From Cellvibrio sp. PSBB006 (GTDB taxonomy: Bacteria > Pseudomonadota > Gammaproteobacteria > Pseudomonadales > Cellvibrionaceae): a stretch of DNA of 64,000 nucleotides. The translations under genes and the position numbers were made by a program. The first letter of the stretch is position 1, and each line of letters begins with the position of its first letter. The notes beneath the pieces are model-generated. The model searched no databases, had not been told where the DNA came from, and saw nothing but the letters and a program-made list of their open reading frames with translations. The DNA is taken from positions 4,896,001 through 4,960,000 of the forward strand of contig NZ_CP021382.1 in NCBI RefSeq assembly GCF_002162135.1. Reading direction: 5' to 3'. Positions 59,013 to 64,000 of this stretch are shown piece by piece.

Positions 59013-60356
59013 TTAATTGGCGAGTTTCTTCTCAAGGTAATGGATGTTGACACCACCTTTGCGGAATTCCGTATCGCGCACCAGCATTTGTTGCAGGGGG
59101 ATATTGGTGCGAATGCCATCAACAATGGTTTCGTCCAGAGCGTTGCGCATACGGTTCAGGGCAATCTCGCGGGTTTCACCGTAGGTGATGACCTTGGCGA
59201 TCATGGAATCGTAGTTGGGCGGAACGGTGTAACCACTGTAAAGATGAGAGTCAACCCGAACGCCCAAGCCGCCGGGGGCATGGTAGTTTTTAACCAGGCC
59301 GGGGCAGGGCATAAAGGTTTTGGGGTCTTCCGCATTGATACGACATTCAAAGGAATGGCCGCGAATCACGATATCGGATTGCTTGATCGACAGTTTTTCA
59401 CCCGCACAAACGCGAATCTGTTCTTTGATCAAGTCGATGCCGGTCACCATTTCGGATACCGGGTGTTCTACCTGAATACGGGTGTTCATCTCGATGAAGT
59501 AAAAACGGCCGTCTTCATACAGGAATTCGAAAGTACCTGCCCCGCGATACCCAATGTCCACACACGCTTTTACACAGGATGCGTAAGTAGCCTGGCGTAC
59601 ATCTTCAGGGATTCCGGGAGCCGGTGCCTCTTCCAATACTTTTTGGTGGCGGCGTTGCAAAGAGCAGTCACGATCACCCAGGTGAATGGCATTGCCTTGG
59701 CCATCGGACAGGATCTGGACTTCGACGTGACGCGGATTTTGCAGGAATTTTTCCATGTACACGGTGCCATCGCCAAAAGCAGCTTTGGCTTCACCCTGGG
59801 TAACATGGATAGAGTTCATCAGGGCTGCTTCTGTGTGTACGACGCGCATGCCGCGACCGCCACCACCGGCAGCTGCCTTGATGATCACCGGATAACCGAT
59901 ACGTCGGCCGATCTCCAGACATTGTTCGGCGTTATCTGCTGGCAGCGGCCCGTCGGAGCCTGGCACGGTGGGTACACCGGCTTTCTTCATGGCCTTAATG
60001 GCTTCTACCTTGTCGCCCATCATACGAATAACGTCAGGATCGGGACCGATAAACACAAAACCACTTTTTTGCACTTGCTCAGCAAAATCCGCATTTTCGG
60101 CCAGAAATCCATAGCCGGGATGCACCGCTACAGCGTCGGTAATCTCCATGGCGCTGATGATCGCCGGAATATTGAGATAACTTTTGGGTGAAGGATTGGG
60201 GCCAATACAGACAGATTCGTCTGCCAGGCGTACGTGTTTTAAATTGCGGTCTACCTGTGAATGGACGGCGACAGTTTTGATGCCCATCTCTTTGCAGGCG
60301 CGCAGAATACGCAGCGCAATTTCGCCGCGGTTGGCGATAAGAACTTTTTCAAACAT
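59013..60356 (-). CDS. accC: Biotin carboxylase AccC
   Basis: ATP-dependent carboxylation of the biotin on AccB, first half-reaction of acetyl-CoA carboxylase. 447 residues, usual length. Biotin-carboxylase opening [26 protein letters not shown]-grasp glycine loop [12 protein letters not shown] (about 159-170), [16 protein letters not shown] block [21 protein letters not shown], and [14 protein letters not shown] (about 287-300). Follows accB by 64 bases in one operon. Confidence 0.97.
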   Translation of the reverse strand: MFEKVLIANRGEIALRILRACKEMGIKTVAVHSQVDRNLKHVRLADESVCIGPNPSPKSYLNIPAIISAMEITDAVAVHPGYGFLAENADFAEQVQKSGFVFIGPDPDVIRMMGDKVEAIKAMKKAGVPTVPGSDGPLPADNAEQCLEIGRRIGYPVIIKAAAGGGGRGMRVVHTEAALMNSIHVTQGEAKAAFGDGTVYMEKFLQNPRHVEVQILSDGQGNAIHLGDRDCSLQRRHQKVLEEAPAPGIPEDVRQATYASCVKACVDIGYRGAGTFEFLYEDGRFYFIEMNTRIQVEHPVSEMVTGIDLIKEQIRVCAGEKLSIKQSDIVIRGHSFECRINAEDPKTFMPCPGLVKNYHAPGGLGVRVDSHLYSGYTVPPNYDSMIAKVITYGETREIALNRMRNALDETIVDGIRTNIPLQQMLVRDTEFRKGGVNIHYLEKKLAN

Positions 60357-60420
60357 AACCAGTTCCTTAAGCTCGTTCGTATAAACAGCGCCGACGGCGT
60401 GTTCGTTGGCTTTCTATAAC

Positions 60421-60891
60421 TTAAACGATTGTCACGAGCGGTTGGTCAAACTCGACCGGTTCACCATCGCCAACCAGAATGGCTTCAATTACGCCGGCTT
60501 TGTCGGCTTCGATCTGGTTCATCATCTTCATGGCTTCGATAATACAAATCACATCGCCCACTTTGACGTGTTTACCTACTTCTGCAAAAGCTGGAGAGCC
60601 TGGGCTCGGTGAACGATAAAAGGTGCCGACCATGGGCGATTTCACAACATGGCCATCATATGAGGCCTTGGCGGGAGCATCATTGTTAGCGGCGGGTGCT
60701 GAAACCGGTGCAGCGGCGGGCGCGGCCGGTTGCGGCGCATAAGCGGCTTGCATTGGTGCTGCGATGTACTGCGGCTGACCTGAGTAGTTACGGCTGATAC
60801 GTACTGATTCTTCGCCTTCTTTGATCTCCAGCTCACCGATATCGGATTCTTCCAGCAGTTCGATCAATTTTTTAATTTTGCGAATATCCAT
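60421..60891 (-). CDS. accB: Biotin carboxyl carrier protein AccB
   Basis: Carrier subunit of acetyl-CoA carboxylase, 156 residues. Helical N-terminus ([23 protein letters not shown]), an Ala/Pro-rich flexible linker (about 45-78) and the biotinyl domain with the target Lys122 in [15 protein letters not shown] lies 5 bases upstream of the ATG. Between aroQ and accC in the same direction. Confidence 0.97.
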   Translation of the reverse strand: MDIRKIKKLIELLEESDIGELEIKEGEESVRISRNYSGQPQYIAAPMQAAYAPQPAAPAAAPVSAPAANNDAPAKASYDGHVVKSPMVGTFYRSPSPGSPAFAEVGKHVKVGDVICIIEAMKMMNQIEADKAGVIEAILVGDGEPVEFDQPLVTIV

Positions 60892-60930
60892 AGAGTCCTC
60901 TCTAGAACAAGGGTTGTATGTGAAATAGGG

Positions 60931-61371
60931 TTAATGCTTTAGCAATTGAAAGGCCGCGCGCAACGCCAGTTCATAACTGGTTGCACCGAAGCCGCAGATG
61001 ACGCCCTGGGCGACATCGGAAAAGTAAGAGTGATGCCGGAATCCCTCACGTTTGTGGACATTCGATAGGTGTACCTCAATAAATGGGATATCGACGGCGA
61101 GGAGCGCATCGCGCAGTGCAACGCTCGTGTGGGTAAAGGCCGCAGGATTGATCAGGATAAAATCCACACCTTCTTTACGGGCATCGTGGATGCGTTCGAT
61201 CAGCTCGTATTCCGCATTGCTTTGCAGAGTCAGGAGGTGGTGGCCTGCGTCATGGCACAACTGGGAGAGTTGCTGGTTGATGGAATCCAGCGTTGCCGCT
61301 CCGTAAATCCCCGGCTCGCGCAATCCGAGCAGGTTAAGGTTGGGGCCGTGAAGTACCAGAATGGTAGCCAT
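60931..61371 (-). CDS. aroQ: Type II 3-dehydroquinate dehydratase AroQ
   Basis: Shikimate pathway enzyme, 146 residues from the ATG at 61371; this matches the family length and its usual opening [13 protein letters not shown]. An upstream in-frame start at 61428 would add 19 unlike residues. The active-site Tyr is in GIYGAATL (about 24) and other marks are [17 protein letters not shown] and [18 protein letters not shown] (about 101-118). Heads aroQ-accB-accC, a common gammaproteobacterial order. Confidence 0.96.
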   Translation of the reverse strand: MATILVLHGPNLNLLGLREPGIYGAATLDSINQQLSQLCHDAGHHLLTLQSNAEYELIERIHDARKEGVDFILINPAAFTHTSVALRDALLAVDIPFIEVHLSNVHKREGFRHHSYFSDVAQGVICGFGATSYELALRAAFQLLKH

Positions 61372-61713
61372 GGATTCGGTTAATCCTGTTCTTGATATGT
61401 ATCTGGCAAACGTGTGTGCCGATGGCACCAGTGTTACATCGAACTTCGTCGAATTTGAGCTTATTGGCTAAGACTAGTTCGGTTTATGAGCAAATCAAAC
61501 CGGAACCTGCAAAAACCCGCTTGTGTTTAGTGCGAAGTGGGGCGAGTTTGCCGTAAAAAAAACGGGCTGTCCACGGGTCAGGAAAGATTTTGCGTAATTG
61601 CCCGAAAATAGCGGCAAGTTTAAGGAAGTTAGGCTACTAATGCGGATTTGCCAGGTTCATTTTATTTCGCGTTCAGCTCTGAAGCCGGCACGTTGTAGCC
61701 CTGATCAGGGGTG
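61372..61713. other. Gap between dsbD and aroQ
   Basis: About 340 bases with no gene seen. Contains the palindrome CCCTGATCAGGG (61699-61710) and must hold the aroQ-accB-accC promoter. No clear promoter boxes could be assigned. Confidence 0.45.
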
Positions 61714-61755
61714 TTTGGCAGACTTTTCACGAAGCTCCGGGAAAAGGCTGCCAAA
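61714..61755 (-). terminator. Hairpin after dsbD
   Basis: TTTGGCAG (61714-61721) pairs with CTGCCAAA (61748-61755), and CTTTTC (61723-61728) with GAAAAG (61741-61746), one mismatch between; 14 paired bases, loop of 12. It lies 9 bases after the dsbD stop. No T-run follows on the minus strand. Confidence 0.45.
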
Positions 61756-61764
61756 ATTGTAGAT

Positions 61765-63552
61765 TTAGTTGTTAAAAGCTGTTTTCTGGCCACTTATTGA
61801 TTCAATCAGGCGCCCAGGTGTTAATAATTGCGGCAAAATCTCTGCTTTACCGCTAGTTTCAGCGGGAAACCACAAGTAGAGAGGGACGCCACTGCGGCCA
61901 TATTCGGTTAACAAGGCGGTAATTTGCGGATCGCGATTGGTCCAATCGCCTTTCAGGGTGACGACCTGATAATCGTCGAACGCTTGTTCTACTTCTTCGG
62001 TGTGGAGGGTCAAGCGCTCGTTGGCGAGGCAGGTCAGGCACCAGTCTGCGGTGAGGTTGACGAATACCGGTGTTCCCGACGCGCGCAATTGCTGCAAGCG
62101 CTCCGGTGAGTACGCCTGCCAACGTGAAGGTTCGGTGGCTTGCCCGATCATCTGCCAGGGCAAAACAAGCGCGCCAATCCAGGCGGCAGCGATCAGGGCG
62201 CGGCGTAACCATTGCCAGGCACCCTGAGCTGAGCGATTAAGCAGCCAGCAACCAAATGCGATAGCTACTGCGCCGGCGGCGACGATCATGCTGGCATCGA
62301 CACCCGCCTGACGACCCAATACCCACAGCAACCAGACCGCTGTGAGGTAGAGGGGAAATGCGAGAAATTCTTTCAGGTTTTCCATCCAGACGCCGGGTTT
62401 TGGTAAGCGATTGGCGAGGGCGGGTATATAACACAGTAATAACAGGGGTAGCGCCATGCCCAGCCCTAAGGCGGCAAAGATGGCGAGGCAAACGATGGCG
62501 GGCTGGGTTAAGGCAAATCCCAGTGCGGCGCCCATAAAAGGCGCCGTGCAGGGGCTGGCCACAACAGCGGCCAATACGCCGGTGAAAAAAGAACCGCTCA
62601 GGCCGGATTTCTGGGTCAGAGATTGTCCGGCTCCCATCCAACGGGTGCCGATATTGATCAGCCCCGACATGCTCAGCCCCATCACAAAAAACAGATAGGT
62701 CAGAGCGGCGATCAGCAGCGGGGATTGCAACTGAAACCCCCATCCAATGGCTTCACCGCCGGCTCTGGCCAACAGTAATGCGCCGGCGAAGGCCACAAAA
62801 CACACCACGATGCCAGCGGTATAAACCCAGCCGTGCAGGGGCAGGCGGTCGCGATCCGCCTGTGCCAGGCTCATGACCTTGATAGACAATACTGGAAAAA
62901 CACAGGGCATCAGGTTCAGGATGATGCCACCGAGGATGGCGAAGAGCATGATCTTGATCAGTGACGCCGGCACTTCTGCTGTTGTTGCAGTTGGCGGGGT
63001 TTCTACAAGCAATGGATCTTCCGGCGGTGGCAGGATCACGACCTGATTATTTCCCGGGTCAACCTGCAGGTAGTCTGTATAGGGCGGATAGCACAAACCC
63101 GCGTCAGCACACCCCTGGGACTCCACTTGCAAATTAAAGGGGGCTGTATCGGGTGGCAGGTCGACTGTCAGTACCGCCTTGTCGTAAAACACGGTCATGT
63201 CTTTGGCGAAGAACTCATCGTACTTGGTGATGCCTGTGCCGAATTGGGGTGTCAGGGCGATGCCATTGCTGGCACTCAGTTTGAAGCGTTCTTCATATAA
63301 GTAGTAAGCCGGCGCAATGGCCCACTCCAGTACAAGCTGGTTATCTTCAACATGTGCTTGCAGTTGAAAGGCTTCAGTTACTAACAGAAATTCATCGTCG
63401 GGAGCGAGAATGCTGGTATCCAGGCCGCTTTGTTTGGGGGTGTCAAAAATATCCTGAGCCTGGCTTGTTGACGCAAATAGCAGGCAGCTGAACATCAGGG
63501 CAAGATAAGCCAGGAAGCGGGCAGGATGGGGCAAGGTCACGAGAGCAGGCAT
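61765..63552 (-). CDS. dsbD: Thiol:disulfide interchange protein DsbD
   Basis: Moves electrons from cytoplasmic thioredoxin to the periplasm, for DsbC and cytochrome c maturation. 595 residues from the ATG at 63552, which yields a proper signal peptide (FLAYLALMFSCLLFASTSQA); an ATG at 63615 would add 21 polar residues. All three redox modules are present: N-terminal domain with Cys pair in GCADAGLCYPP, eight-helix membrane domain with LMPCVFPVLSIK and VVASPCTAPFMGA, and C-terminal thioredoxin fold with CLTC (505-508) in TADWCLTCL. Confidence 0.93.
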   Translation of the reverse strand: MPALVTLPHPARFLAYLALMFSCLLFASTSQAQDIFDTPKQSGLDTSILAPDDEFLLVTEAFQLQAHVEDNQLVLEWAIAPAYYLYEERFKLSASNGIALTPQFGTGITKYDEFFAKDMTVFYDKAVLTVDLPPDTAPFNLQVESQGCADAGLCYPPYTDYLQVDPGNNQVVILPPPEDPLLVETPPTATTAEVPASLIKIMLFAILGGIILNLMPCVFPVLSIKVMSLAQADRDRLPLHGWVYTAGIVVCFVAFAGALLLARAGGEAIGWGFQLQSPLLIAALTYLFFVMGLSMSGLINIGTRWMGAGQSLTQKSGLSGSFFTGVLAAVVASPCTAPFMGAALGFALTQPAIVCLAIFAALGLGMALPLLLLCYIPALANRLPKPGVWMENLKEFLAFPLYLTAVWLLWVLGRQAGVDASMIVAAGAVAIAFGCWLLNRSAQGAWQWLRRALIAAAWIGALVLPWQMIGQATEPSRWQAYSPERLQQLRASGTPVFVNLTADWCLTCLANERLTLHTEEVEQAFDDYQVVTLKGDWTNRDPQITALLTEYGRSGVPLYLWFPAETSGKAEILPQLLTPGRLIESISGQKTAFNN

Positions 63553-63645
63553 AGTCGGTGATTTCTTGTTGTGAGTTGGGTAAGTATTCGGGCTATGTGT
63601 CGCCGGGGGTGTCATGAATCTTGTGGCCTAGTAGTATAGGCCCCG

Positions 63646-63700
63646 GTTTGATTTCTGAGTGACGCCGTTTGATTTCTGCATGATCCCCGTTCGATTCCGA
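63646..63700. promoter_or_regulatory. Three iteron-like repeats upstream of dsbD
   Basis: GTTTGATTTCTG at 63646-63657 and again at 63667-63678, and a diverged GTTCGATTCCGA at 63689-63700. Spacing is 21 and 22 bases, two helical turns, so a protein could bind all three on one DNA face. They lie 94-148 bases upstream of the dsbD start at 63552 and before the divergent lipoprotein gene. Confidence 0.5.
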
Positions 63701-63877
63701 ATGAAGCGATCCGTGGCGGTAGAAGACACCTGGAAAATTCTAGCGGATTAGACAGGCTTTGGTGTGTTGGTTCACACAACTTTTTACTCCGTTTGTCATT
63801 CTGTTCAAGCAATTTTGATAGATTCGTATCATATGACGCGCCTGTAGTTGAACTTCTTTATCAGAGAACCCGGTTTT

Positions 63878-64000
63878 ATGCGTAAAGTGATGTGTCAGTT
63901 ATTTGTTGTCAGTGTGTTATCCACGGTATTGGGGGCTTGCCAGACATCTCCCAAGCCTGCACCCAAAAAACCGGCTCCGGCGGCTGTCGTTCCCGAGCCC
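63878..64000 (+). CDS. Lipoprotein, N-terminal 41 residues only
   Basis: The window ends inside this gene. The visible start encodes a signal peptide (MCQLFVVSVLSTVLGAC) with a lipobox LGAC (Cys21), then a Pro/Ala/Lys-rich stretch (KPAPKKPAPAAVVPEP) typical of a flexible tether. AGAGAA lies upstream of the ATG. Divergent from dsbD. The folded part is outside the window, so no function can be given. Confidence 0.75.
   Translation, partial: MRKVMCQLFVVSVLSTVLGACQTSPKPAPKKPAPAAVVPEP

Noticed and set aside
59010..60191. Long open frame on the plus strand opposite accC (393 codons)
   Set aside because: Fully antisense to the unmistakable accC gene; arises from its codon bias and has no recognisable domain.
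61372..61428. N-terminal extension of AroQ
   Set aside because: The 19 extra residues do not resemble the family, whose members begin at the [13 protein letters not shown] strand.

Overview
The window reads as chromosomal DNA of a plant-polysaccharide-degrading gammaproteobacterium, most probably Cellvibrio or a close relative (Cellvibrionaceae). Reasons: a secreted protein with tandem discoidin-type sugar-binding modules and a long poly-serine linker, a lipoprotein GH26 mannanase that matches my recollection of Cellvibrio Man26C, a secreted GH51 arabinofuranosidase, and gammaproteobacterial housekeeping pairs (dusB-fis, accB-accC, purH-purD). I see no rRNA, tRNA, CRISPR array, phage or insertion sequence. 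The window cuts a gene at each end.

Layout. 1-4.9 kb: phosphate uptake operon pstC (5' end missing), pstA, pstB, phoU, with unusually long permease subunits. 5.1-9.6 kb: a sugar-oxidation locus (GntR/FCD regulator, sugar 1-dehydrogenase-like SDR, sodium/solute symporter, SMP-30 lactonase). 9.7-13 kb: FHA protein, GNAT acetyltransferase, AEC permease, AraC regulator and AhpD-like protein. 13.2-18.1 kb: hexuronate/hemicellulose genes uxaC, man26C-like and abf51-like. 18.5-30.2 kb: a dense signalling block (PAS histidine kinase, lone receiver, REC-GGDEF-EAL, a 1208-residue hybrid kinase with HPt, REC-EAL-REC) facing an unrecognised 750-residue membrane-anchored coiled-coil protein. 30.4-34.1 kb: methyltransferase and an ABC-2 exporter operon with lipoprotein adaptor. 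34.3-36.5 kb: DUF350/DUF1190/glutathionylspermidine-synthase-like operon. 36.6-40.6 kb: EamA transporter, hexapeptide acetyltransferase, DUF1415, Gfo/Idh oxidoreductase, CvfB-like protein. 40.7-45.5 kb: discoidin/poly-Ser protein, a long AT-rich gap with a large hairpin, aldo/keto reductase and a FadL-type porin. 45.7-51.6 kb: Czc-type heavy-metal efflux operon. 51.7-63.6 kb: core genes purD, purH, fis, dusB, a zinc-ribbon/DUF3426 protein, prmA, accC, accB, aroQ, dsbD. The window ends in the start of a lipoprotein gene.

How it fits together. The mannanase, arabinofuranosidase, uronate isomerase and symporter/dehydrogenase/lactonase set describe degradation of plant cell-wall glycans and intake of the released sugars, probably under local GntR/FCD control. 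The signalling block combines phosphorelay parts with c-di-GMP enzymes, so it is likely one regulatory module.

The most unusual non-coding signal is a pair of about 120-bp elements (13085-13203 and 36526-36648). Each lies exactly between two convergent genes. Each can fold into a long outer stem enclosing two hairpins, and the copies differ by paired changes that preserve the stems. A second repeat type (hairpins on GTCGGATTA/TAATCCGAC) occurs three times around purD. Function calls come from sequence motifs read by eye; no database search was run.
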